A DNA stretch of 64,000 nucleotides from NCBI RefSeq assembly GCF_017565405.1, contig NZ_JAGEKR010000001.1, positions 1-64,000 of the forward strand. The letters run 5' to 3'. The stretch's first letter is position 1; each line of letters starts with the position of its first letter. Positions 50,270 to 57,892 of the stretch are shown here, one piece after another. Under the pieces are notes generated by a model that was not told the DNA's origin, did no database searches, and was given only the letters and a program-made list of their open reading frames with translations. A program made the position numbers and the translations under genes. The DNA comes from Allobranchiibius sp. CTAmp26. Its GTDB lineage: Bacteria > Actinomycetota > Actinomycetes > Actinomycetales > Dermatophilaceae.

Positions 50270-50294
50270 CGACTTGCTGCGGAAGGAGACCTCC

Positions 50295-51839
50295 ATGCCG
50301 ACGTCGGGGGGCTCCGCGGCGATCGACTCCTTCGGGCCGCACCAGCTGGCCGTCGCCCTGCTCGTGGGCTCCCTGGTGCTGCTGGTCTCGGTCGCGGCCG
50401 TGCGGCTCGCGAACCGCTCCGGCCTGCCGACGCTGTTGCTCTACCTCGCGATCGGGGTGGCCATCGGCGAGGCGGGCTTCGGCATCCGCTTCGACGACCC
50501 GACGCTGACGCAGGTCCTCGGGTACACCGCCCTGGTGCTGATCCTCACCGAGGGCGGGCTCACGACCCGGTGGTCGACGATCCGATCCTCCGTGGCACCC
50601 GCCGCGCTGCTCTCCACCCTCGGGGTGGTGGTCTCGATCTCCGTCGTGGGGGTCGCCTCGCACTTCCTGCTCGACCTGTCCTGGCAGATCAGCTTCCTGC
50701 TCGGCGCAATCGTGTCCTCCACCGACGCCGCCGCCGTGTTCTCCGTGCTGCGCAACGTGCCCCTGCCGCACCGGCTGACCGGCGTCCTGGAGGCCGAGTC
50801 GGGCTTCAACGACGCCCCCGTCGTCCTCATCGTCATCGCCCTCGCCGAGGCCGCCACACCGGGCCACGCGGGCAGCCCCTGGTGGGTCGTGGTGCTGATG
50901 GCGGTCTTCGAACTCGCCGGCGGTGCCGTGATCGGGCTGCTGCTCGGCTGGGGGCTCGGCCGGCTGATCCGGCGTGCCGGTGTCGGCTCCTCCGGCCTCT
51001 TCTCCATCGGCATCATGGCCATCTGCGTGCTCTCGTACGCCGGGGCGACGCTCGCGCACACCAGCGGGTTCATCGCGTGCTATCTGACCGCGCTGGTGCT
51101 GGGCAACCTGCACCTGCCGCACCGACAGGCGGTGCTCGGCTTCGGGCAGGCCCTCGGGTGGCTCGCCCAGATCGGGCTCTTCGTGCTGCTCGGGCTGCTG
51201 GCCTCCCCCTCCCGCCTGGAGGCGCAGTTGGTGCCCGCCCTGGTGATCGGACTGGTGCTCCTGCTGCTCGCCCGGCCGGCCTCGATCGTCGCCAGCATGT
51301 CCTGGTTCGGCTTCCGGTGGCGCGAGCAGATGTTCCTGTCCTGGGCGGGGCTGCGCGGTGCTGTTCCCGTCGTCCTCGCGACCGTCCCGCTGACCCTCGG
51401 CACACCGCGTACGGAGTGGATCTTCGACCTGGTCTTCGTGCTCGTGGTGATCTTCACCCTGCTCCAGGCACCGACCCTGCCCGCGCTCGCACGGCGCCTC
51501 GGGCTGATCGACGACTCCCAGGCGTTGGACATGCAGGTGGAATCCACGCCGCTGGAGGACCTGCACGCCGAGATGCTGCAGGTGAGCGTCGGCCCGCGCT
51601 CGCGGCTGCACGGAGTGGAGCTGCACGAGTTGCGGCTGCCGCCGGGCGCGAACGTGACGATGGTGGTGCGCGAGGGCGCCAGTTTCGTCCCCGACCGTCG
51701 CACGGTCCTGCGGCACAGTGACCAGCTGCTGTTGGTGACCACAGCGTCCACCCGGAGCGCCACCATCCGCCGGGTACGCGCGGTGAGCCAGGGCGGGCGC
51801 CTGGCCGACTGGCGGGCCCGCGGGTCCGGCACGACCTAG
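50295..51839 (+). CDS. Potassium/proton antiporter, CPA1 family with TrkA-C domain
   Basis: A 514-residue cation/proton antiporter of the CvrA (NhaP2) type. Twelve or so membrane segments span 15-400, with the ion-binding region SSTDAAAVFSVLR and the ESGFNDAPVVLIV segment (the ND motif of electroneutral exchangers). A cytoplasmic TrkA-C regulatory domain follows (about 430-495) with HGVELHELRLPPGANVTMV. GGAAGGAG precedes the ATG at 50295. It interrupts the 5-FCL to FmdB order seen in M. tuberculosis. Confidence 0.93.
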   Translation: MPTSGGSAAIDSFGPHQLAVALLVGSLVLLVSVAAVRLANRSGLPTLLLYLAIGVAIGEAGFGIRFDDPTLTQVLGYTALVLILTEGGLTTRWSTIRSSVAPAALLSTLGVVVSISVVGVASHFLLDLSWQISFLLGAIVSSTDAAAVFSVLRNVPLPHRLTGVLEAESGFNDAPVVLIVIALAEAATPGHAGSPWWVVVLMAVFELAGGAVIGLLLGWGLGRLIRRAGVGSSGLFSIGIMAICVLSYAGATLAHTSGFIACYLTALVLGNLHLPHRQAVLGFGQALGWLAQIGLFVLLGLLASPSRLEAQLVPALVIGLVLLLLARPASIVASMSWFGFRWREQMFLSWAGLRGAVPVVLATVPLTLGTPRTEWIFDLVFVLVVIFTLLQAPTLPALARRLGLIDDSQALDMQVESTPLEDLHAEMLQVSVGPRSRLHGVELHELRLPPGANVTMVVREGASFVPDRRTVLRHSDQLLLVTTASTRSATIRRVRAVSQGGRLADWRARGSGTT

Positions 51840-51847
51840 CCCTCTCC

Positions 51848-51853
51848 TAGACT
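51848..51853 (+). promoter_or_regulatory. -10 box of a probable leaderless promoter (FmdB/Ruc gene)
   Basis: TAGACT ends 8 nt before the GTG at 51862, with no Shine-Dalgarno between. Confidence 0.5.
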
Positions 51854-51861
51854 TGGCGGCC

Positions 51862-52275
51862 GTGCCCACCTACTCATACGCGTGCAAGGACTGCGGCCAC
51901 GCGTTCGACATCTCGCAGGCCTTCACCGACGACTCCCTGAGCATCTGTCCCAACTGCGGCGGAAACCTGCGCAAGGTGTGGGGTTCGGTGGGCGTCGTCT
52001 TCAAGGGGTCGGGCTTCTACCGCAACGACAGCCGTGACGCGGACAAGAAGAAGTCGACCAGCTCGAACACCTCGAGCAGTTCCTCCGACAGCAGCACGTC
52101 CTCCGAGGCGTCGCCCGCTCCGTCCAAGGACTCCTCGTCCTCGGGATCCTCCGACTCGTCGTCCTCCTCGTCCTCGTCCTCGTCGCCGAAGCCGGCGTCG
52201 GGCGCGTCGGGCTCCACCGGCTCCACGGGGTCGTCCTCCTCCGGCAGTACCGCAGGCTCCAAGCCCGCCTCCTGA
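51862..52275 (+). CDS. FmdB-type zinc-ribbon protein with Ser-rich disordered tail (Ruc-like)
   Basis: A 137-residue protein. The N-terminal zinc ribbon has YSYACKDCGHAF and ICPNCGGNL, two CxxC pairs (4 cysteines), followed by VGVVFKGSGFYRND. After residue ~55 the chain is almost entirely Ser with Lys/Asp/Pro/Gly, so it is disordered. The M. tuberculosis gene in the same place (Rv0991c, next to 5-FCL) encodes Ruc, a redox-regulated chaperone with the same layout that works with DnaK. Orthology is inferred from layout and neighbourhood. The GTG start appears leaderless. Confidence 0.85.
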   Translation: MPTYSYACKDCGHAFDISQAFTDDSLSICPNCGGNLRKVWGSVGVVFKGSGFYRNDSRDADKKKSTSSNTSSSSSDSSTSSEASPAPSKDSSSSGSSDSSSSSSSSSSPKPASGASGSTGSTGSSSSGSTAGSKPAS

Positions 52276-52367
52276 CCGCCGTCCGAGCGCTTTTCCACAT
52301 CCCTGCCGCCGGCGGGCGGCTGCCCACACCGCACCGCCCGACCGGTGGGCCGCTCGCGTCCGATGGA

Positions 52368-52373
52368 TAGCGT
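52368..52373 (+). promoter_or_regulatory. -10 box of a probable leaderless promoter (MTAP gene)
   Basis: TAGCGT ends 6 nt before the ATG at 52380. No Shine-Dalgarno is present. Confidence 0.5.
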
Positions 52374-52379
52374 GCGGCC

Positions 52380-53219
52380 ATGACTACAGCTGCAGCACCT
52401 GCCGACCTCGGCGTCATCGGCGGATCGGGCTTCTACTCCTTCCTGGAGGACACCGAGCACGTCAAGGTGACCACCCCGTTCGGGGACCCGACCGACGACA
52501 TCGTCATCGGCGACGTCGCCGGGCGGCGCGTCGCGTTCCTCGCCCGCCACGGACAGGGTCACCGTTACCCCCCGCACCGGCTCAACTACCGCGCCAATCT
52601 GTGGGCTCTGCGCTCCGTGGGGGTGCGCCAGGTGCTGGCGCCCTGCGCCGTGGGCTCGTTGATCCGTGAGCAGGGGCCCGGCACCGTCGTCGTGCCCGAC
52701 CAGGTCGTCGACCGCACCTACGGCAGGGACCAGACCGTCTACGACGAGCCCGGCACCGTGGTGCACGTCAGTCTCGCGGATCCGTACTGCCCGCACGGGC
52801 GTTCAGCCGTGTTGGGCTCGTCCGACTCCGCTGCGCCCGGACTCGACCTGGTCGACGGGGGCACGATGGTGGTCATCAACGGCCCGCGGTTCTCCACCCG
52901 CGCGGAGTCGCTGTGGCACCAGTCTGCGGGCTGGAGCGTGGTGGGTATGACGGGGATGCCCGAGGCGGCGATCGCGCGTGAGTTGGCCATGTGCTTCACC
53001 TCGGTGTGCCTGGTCACCGACCTGGACGCCGGGGTCGACTCCGGTGAGGCCGTCAGCCACACCGAGGTGCTGCGCGTCTTCGAGCGCAACATCGAAGGAC
53101 TGAAGTCGCTGCTGATGGACACCATCGCCCGGATGCCGGCGCCCGTCTCCGACGCCGACGCCACGTGCGGCTGCCGGCGCGCGCTCGACGGACTGTCGCT
53201 GCCCTTCACCCTGCCGTGA
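52380..53219 (+). CDS. mtnP: S-methyl-5'-thioadenosine phosphorylase
   Basis: Phosphorolysis of methylthioadenosine to adenine and methylthioribose 1-phosphate, in polyamine and methionine salvage. The 279-residue protein has LGVIGGSGFY (phosphate loop), FLARHGQGHRYPPHRLNYRAN, the VINGPRFSTRAES segment and VGMTGMPEAAIARELAMC. The purine-binding region reads VTDLDAGVDSG. It starts at an apparently leaderless ATG. Its stop overlaps the start of the SAF gene (GTGA). A 6-oxopurine-preferring relative is possible, but the MTAP pattern fits better. Confidence 0.92.
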   Translation: MTTAAAPADLGVIGGSGFYSFLEDTEHVKVTTPFGDPTDDIVIGDVAGRRVAFLARHGQGHRYPPHRLNYRANLWALRSVGVRQVLAPCAVGSLIREQGPGTVVVPDQVVDRTYGRDQTVYDEPGTVVHVSLADPYCPHGRSAVLGSSDSAAPGLDLVDGGTMVVINGPRFSTRAESLWHQSAGWSVVGMTGMPEAAIARELAMCFTSVCLVTDLDAGVDSGEAVSHTEVLRVFERNIEGLKSLLMDTIARMPAPVSDADATCGCRRALDGLSLPFTLP

Positions 53220-53866
53220 GCCGGGCGCACGCCCTGCTGCCGCCCGCCTGGCGCGGGACCAGCCGGGCGGCCGCGTGGCGCCGCGCCCGCGGTCGCCGCG
53301 TGGCGAGTGCCGGTCTGCTCCTGATCGCCGGGCTGCTCGGCTGGGGAGCTCTGCAGGGCCGGGCTGCCGCGTCCCGGACCATCGTCGTGGCGGCCCGCGA
53401 CCTTCCGGCCGGCCACGTGATGCTGCCCGGCGACCTGCGGGAGCGTCGGTGGCCCTCCGGTGCCTCCCTCGCGGGGGCGCTCCCCAGCGCGGCCGCCCAG
53501 GGATCGGTCACCACGGGGGTGATCGCCGCGGGCGAACCGGTGACCGCCTCCCGGGTGCGCACGAGCCGCCACTGGCCCGGGGTGCGCGCCGGAGACGTGG
53601 TCGTGTCCGTGCCGATCGCCGACCCGACGCTGACCGGGCTGCTGCGGACGGGCGACCACATCGACGTCCTGGGTGCGACCGGGCCGGTGGGTGCGGACCT
53701 CCCGGTGCTCCTGGTCACCGCGCCCACCAGCTCACGCACCGACGACACCGCGGGTGCGGTATGGGTCAGCGCGCCCAGCTCCGTCGCCTCGCGCATCGCC
53801 GCCGAGACCGCGATGTCGCGCACGGCCGGCACCCAGCTGTCCGTGGTGCTGCGCCCCGCGGCCTGA
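53216..53866 (+). CDS. SAF-domain protein, CpaB-like, membrane-anchored
   Basis: A 216-residue protein. A basic N-terminus (AAWRRARGRR) is followed by one hydrophobic segment (about 31-46), then an extracytoplasmic SAF domain starting with TIVVAARDLPAGHVMLPGDLRERRWP. A second conserved block is VVSVPIADPTLTGLLRTGDHIDVLG, the pattern of RcpC/CpaB from Flp/Tad pilus systems. No other pilus gene is nearby. The GTG start overlaps the MTAP stop, so it is translated from the same message. Its role here is unknown. Confidence 0.85.
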   Translation: MSRAHALLPPAWRGTSRAAAWRRARGRRVASAGLLLIAGLLGWGALQGRAAASRTIVVAARDLPAGHVMLPGDLRERRWPSGASLAGALPSAAAQGSVTTGVIAAGEPVTASRVRTSRHWPGVRAGDVVVSVPIADPTLTGLLRTGDHIDVLGATGPVGADLPVLLVTAPTSSRTDDTAGAVWVSAPSSVASRIAAETAMSRTAGTQLSVVLRPAA

Positions 53867-53872
53867 GCCGCG

Positions 53873-54112
53873 TCATTCCCAGTGCGGTGGGCGCTGCTCG
53901 CGCCACCATCGCTCGTCGCGGTCACCACGCCCGCCGTGCTCACCCTGATCGCTCGAGCGTGCGCCCGCCGCTGTCTCGCCCGCACCGGACCAGCCCTCGT
54001 CCGTATCGTCCGCCGACACCGACAGGTCGTCGGTCGGCTCCGCCGGTTCGTCGCGCGGCGTGCCCGTCGGCGGCCGCACGGCGCGGCGCGGACGACGGCG
54101 ACTCTCAGTCAT
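53873..54112 (-). CDS. Small conserved-looking protein ending in WWREQRPPHWE
   Basis: A 79-residue hydrophilic protein, Arg-rich at the start and acidic/Gly-rich in the middle. Its end, ERWWREQRPPHWE, resembles the short C-terminal signature of a group of small actinobacterial proteins of unknown role that I recognise only by pattern. The ATG at 54112 overlaps the stop of the helicase gene by 8 bases, so the two could be translationally coupled. There is no domain or membrane segment. Confidence 0.6.
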   Translation of the reverse strand: MTESRRRPRRAVRPPTGTPRDEPAEPTDDLSVSADDTDEGWSGAGETAAGARSSDQGEHGGRGDRDERWWREQRPPHWE

Positions 54113-57100
54113 CGTGACGCTGTGGCGACAGTCCTGGCACCGCGTTGCGCCGGGAGGACGCGGCGTGCACCGCCCGCATCAGCCGGGCGACCTCCTTGGC
54201 GGGGTCGCGGAAGAGATCACGGGTGAGCACCCGTTCGTGGCTCCAACCGCGGGCCCGCAGCTGCGCGGGCCGGATCCGCTCACGGTCGCGGGCGTAGGGC
54301 AGCGAGGCGTAGGCCGCCCCGTCGGTCTCGATGGCAACCAGGAGTTCACCGCGACGCTTGGGGTCCTCGACCGCCAGGTCGATCCGCGGGTCGCCCAGAC
54401 CGTGCCCGGTGTGCACCGTCAGACCTTCGGCGGTGAGCCGGCGCGCGAGGTCGGCGACCGCCACGGACAGATCGGACGGCGAGCTCTGCGGCGCGACCGG
54501 CGCATCGAGCACGCTCCCCGTGGACGCCGTACGCCGCCGACGTGCTGACGCACTTGACGAGGACGCATCGTCGCCTCGGGTGATCCGTCGGCCCGACCCG
54601 CCGGATGCGGCGTAGAGCAGGTAATCGCGCAGCAGCAACGCACCCCGCGAGCGCAGTGCCGACGGATCGAGGTCCTCGCCCGAGACGCCGGACACGACCA
54701 CGACCCGGCGCCGCGCCCGAGTCATCGCCGTGGTCACCAGGCGTTCGCCCCCCGCCTCGCTCACCGCGCCGAGTCGCTGCGGCACTCGTCCGCGGGCATC
54801 GCGACCGATCCCGACGGCCACGATGACAGCGTCTCGGACCAGGCCCTGGGCACGGTCCGGGGTGGTCACCGACGAAGCGTTCAGCAACGCGGCCGTCCCG
54901 GTGTCGTCCGCGGCCGTGCGCAGCGCCGCACGGATCCGGTCGGCGTGCCGGGTGTCGAACGCCAGCACCGCCACGCTCTCCTCAGGCCGCGTGCGCACCT
55001 GGTCCAGGAGCACCTGGACGACGCGTTCGACCTCGTCCGGCGACGTGCCCGCGTCGTAGCGGGCCTCTCCCACCACGTCCAGGCGCAGGCCGCCCGATTG
55101 GTCGGCCGCCGGGAAGGTGACGATCTCCTCGTCGTAGACCCGCGACGCCGCAAAACCGAAGATCCGCTCATCGAACGAGCGGTAGTGGGTGCCGAGGGTG
55201 CGCACCGGGAACAGCTCGCGGGCCCGGTCGAGCAGGACGTCGCCTCCCCGCGCGGCGGGACCGGTGGGGAAGGGAGCAGGCGCCGCACCGGCCGGGTCGC
55301 CGAAGACGACGAGCTGCGCGCCCCGGGCGATCGCCGGGATGGCATGCGCGGTCCACACCGCCGACGCGTCGTCGACGATGACGGCGTCGAACCAGAGGCC
55401 GGAGGGCAGGTGCGAGGGCACCGCGAGGGGCGACATGGCCCAGCAGGGCGCGAGGGCGGTCGCGAGCTCCGGTGCCACCCCGAGCAACTCACCGACCCGT
55501 CCGCGATGGCGTTCGAGCGATCCCACCTGGTCGGGCAGATCGCGTTCGGCGGCGACTCGCTGCCCGCCGATCGTCGCACGCAGTCGGGTGGCGCCGAGGC
55601 TGCGATGCCGGCTGTCGGCGGCGGCGTACGCCTGCGCGGTGCCACGCACTTGATCCCCGGTGGACTCTTCGTACGCCGGGACCGTCCGGGCAACGTGGTC
55701 GACGATCGAGGCCCACCAGACGAACTCCAGCTCCTGTGCGGCTTCCGTCGCCTGCACGTGCCGGGACGCGAGGTCGATGAGGAGATCCCCGAGCCCGAAG
55801 TCGCGCAACCGGTCCAGGGTCGGCAGGGATGCCGCAGCGGCCTGCAGGCGCGCGGGCTGGGCCGCGAGAAGTTCCAGTCGTTCCTGGAGAGCGTCGTAGT
55901 CCGCCCCGATCAGGTCGCCACCGTCGGGGGTGTCGGCCAGCCGCTCACCCAGCCATTCCAGATCGCCGCGCAGCGCCTCGGTGTGCCGGGCGAGCTCGGG
56001 CAGGCTGGTGCGGGTCGACGGGCGGGCACCCGGTCCGGCGGCCGCACGCCATTGCTGTCGCTGGTCACGGGCCCGCGCGAGCACCGCGTGCAGATCGCGC
56101 GGAGGGGCACCTGGACGCAGCAGTGCACGGGCCTGCCGCTCGAGCCTGCGACGTTCGAGCGCGCCCACGCGGTGCTCGACACCGGCCCGGTCGCGCCGTC
56201 CGGCGGTGGCGACGACCATGTCGTCCAGGGGGGCGTCGAAGATCTCCGGCTGGAAGATCTCCAGCGTCTGATGTACTTGCCGCAGCAGCTCGAGCATCTC
56301 CTCCTCGGTGAGCAGGCTGCTCGGTGCGAGCAGACCGAGGTCGGTGCACAGCTGCGTCCATCGTGACCGGTGGGTCGCCAGTTCGTCGCCCGCGAGCCGC
56401 TCGACGAGCTCCTTCGCACGCTCGGTCTGACTCGGCCCCACCAGCCGCGCGCCGTACCACGCGTCGGTCTCCCCCGTCGTGGACCACGCGCCGTTCGCGA
56501 CGACCGACGAGAGCTGTTGCTGCAGGTCCTGGCGCCGGCGGGTGCCGCCGATCCCGGTCAGTGTGTCGCCGGTCAGCCGGACCCTCGATCGCGGCGGCGG
56601 CGTGCGGCGGCTGAGCCGGGTGAGCTGGTCCTGAGCCTCGTCGAGGGTCACGCCCCACGGGTCGAGGGGCTCGTGCATGAGGGCGTAGTGCTGCTGCACG
56701 CGCGCTCGCAGTGCGGCGACGTCCACGTCGAGTGCCGGCGCCTGCTCCGCGGAGCTCGACGAGGCCCGCAGGACCTCGTGCAGGTGGTCGAGCACCTGGG
56801 CGGAGGTGCGGTCCGGCAGGCCCAGGTCGAGCATCACGTCCGTGAGGCCGGCCGCCGCCAGGTGCTGCTGGACGTCGTCGATGGTCGCGCGGGCGTGTGC
56901 GACGAAGAGCACTCGCCGCCCCTGCGCCGCCATCGAGGCGATCAGCGCGGAGGCGGTGTGCGTCTTGCCGGTGCCGGCGGCGCCGAGCACACACAGGTTC
57001 GCACCGGCGACGACGGCGTCGACGACCTCCTGCTGCGTGGAGTCCAGGTCGACCGCCAGCCACTCGTCCCGGGGGTCGTGCTCGCTGTAGTCCGGCGGCA

Positions 57101-57854
57101 CCGCCGCGACCTCGTCCATCTCCTCGGGGTCGCCGGCGAGCGCGGGCACGACGTGACCCTGAGCCAGCGTCGCCGCCTGGTCGGGCAGGTCCCGCATCAA
57201 CGGCAACTTGAAGCGGCTGAAGACGCCCACCGTCAGGCGCGGCTCGATCCGAAAGTCCAGCAGCCCGGCGCACGCGCCCCGCATGACGTCGTACGCCGCC
57301 CGCGGGTCGAAGTTGCTGCCGAGCGCCACCGCGTCGAGCACGGCGCGGGTATCGAGATCCACGCCGAGAGCGGTCAGGGTCGCGACCAGGACCGGGTTGA
57401 CCTCGACCCGATCGGACACCACCAGGTGCAGGTCGTCGGCGACCGGACGCAGGGTGCACGCACGCAGCAGCACCGGAGCGTGGGGCGTCCGGTCGGCACC
57501 TGCCCAGGACCAGCTCGCGGTGCCCGCCGCCAGATGGCAGGACGTGAGGCCGAAGTCGTCGTAGAGGCGAGCGGCGAGGTGGGCGACGGCGCGCCCCTGC
57601 TCGAGTACGCGCTCACGCGCGGCCGGTTCGCGGAACAGCTCCGAGAAGCGAACGGCTCCTGAGGACAGCAGCCGGGCCATCCCCGCAGGGTGCGCCGTGG
57701 TCAGGTCGAGCCGCTGATCGGCGGCGCTGCCGGCATCCCAGAGCAGGGAGTTGGGCCCGCCGAGGGCGGACAGCTGCTCCTGCCACTTCTTGGCAGCTGT
57801 TGAAACCAGTGCGGTCCGGGTTGATTCGTCCGCGCCGGTCTCGAGGTCTGTCAC
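54105..57854 (-). CDS. Large superfamily-1 helicase-like protein with C-terminal nuclease-like domain
   Basis: A 1249-residue protein. The N-terminal ~270 residues have no domain I recognise. Walker A is VLGAAGTGKTHTASAL (near 290), a Walker-B-like motif is VIVDDASAVW (near 826), followed by QLVVFGDPAGAAP, THYRSFDERIFGF and, near 1010, ITT/TTPDRAQGLVRDAVIV, as in SF1 (UvrD/Upf1-like) helicases. A DUF559/DUF3320-like restriction-fold end includes LGDPRIDLAVEDPKRRGELLVAIE (acidic and Lys-type residues). TTAGCCT ends 6 nt before the GTG. Cellular role unknown. Confidence 0.82.
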   Translation of the reverse strand: MTDLETGADESTRTALVSTAAKKWQEQLSALGGPNSLLWDAGSAADQRLDLTTAHPAGMARLLSSGAVRFSELFREPAARERVLEQGRAVAHLAARLYDDFGLTSCHLAAGTASWSWAGADRTPHAPVLLRACTLRPVADDLHLVVSDRVEVNPVLVATLTALGVDLDTRAVLDAVALGSNFDPRAAYDVMRGACAGLLDFRIEPRLTVGVFSRFKLPLMRDLPDQAATLAQGHVVPALAGDPEEMDEVAAVPPDYSEHDPRDEWLAVDLDSTQQEVVDAVVAGANLCVLGAAGTGKTHTASALIASMAAQGRRVLFVAHARATIDDVQQHLAAAGLTDVMLDLGLPDRTSAQVLDHLHEVLRASSSSAEQAPALDVDVAALRARVQQHYALMHEPLDPWGVTLDEAQDQLTRLSRRTPPPRSRVRLTGDTLTGIGGTRRRQDLQQQLSSVVANGAWSTTGETDAWYGARLVGPSQTERAKELVERLAGDELATHRSRWTQLCTDLGLLAPSSLLTEEEMLELLRQVHQTLEIFQPEIFDAPLDDMVVATAGRRDRAGVEHRVGALERRRLERQARALLRPGAPPRDLHAVLARARDQRQQWRAAAGPGARPSTRTSLPELARHTEALRGDLEWLGERLADTPDGGDLIGADYDALQERLELLAAQPARLQAAAASLPTLDRLRDFGLGDLLIDLASRHVQATEAAQELEFVWWASIVDHVARTVPAYEESTGDQVRGTAQAYAAADSRHRSLGATRLRATIGGQRVAAERDLPDQVGSLERHRGRVGELLGVAPELATALAPCWAMSPLAVPSHLPSGLWFDAVIVDDASAVWTAHAIPAIARGAQLVVFGDPAGAAPAPFPTGPAARGGDVLLDRARELFPVRTLGTHYRSFDERIFGFAASRVYDEEIVTFPAADQSGGLRLDVVGEARYDAGTSPDEVERVVQVLLDQVRTRPEESVAVLAFDTRHADRIRAALRTAADDTGTAALLNASSVTTPDRAQGLVRDAVIVAVGIGRDARGRVPQRLGAVSEAGGERLVTTAMTRARRRVVVVSGVSGEDLDPSALRSRGALLLRDYLLYAASGGSGRRITRGDDASSSSASARRRRTASTGSVLDAPVAPQSSPSDLSVAVADLARRLTAEGLTVHTGHGLGDPRIDLAVEDPKRRGELLVAIETDGAAYASLPYARDRERIRPAQLRARGWSHERVLTRDLFRDPAKEVARLMRAVHAASSRRNAVPGLSPQRHDD

Positions 57855-57860
57855 GACGAC

Positions 57861-57866
57861 AGGCTA
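57861..57866 (-). promoter_or_regulatory. -10 box of a probable leaderless promoter (helicase gene)
   Basis: TAGCCT (in TTAGCCT) ends 6 nt before the GTG at 57854. No Shine-Dalgarno is present. Confidence 0.55.
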
Positions 57867-57892
57867 ACGGTGCGACCCGCCGCCGCTGCGCA

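Noticed and set aside
53216-53866. Tad/Flp pilus locus
   Set aside because: Only a single SAF-domain gene is present; no TadA ATPase, prepilin or secretin gene in the window.
54105-57854. Named phage-defence system
   Set aside because: A helicase with a nuclease-like tail alone does not match a defined system, and the surrounding genes are housekeeping.
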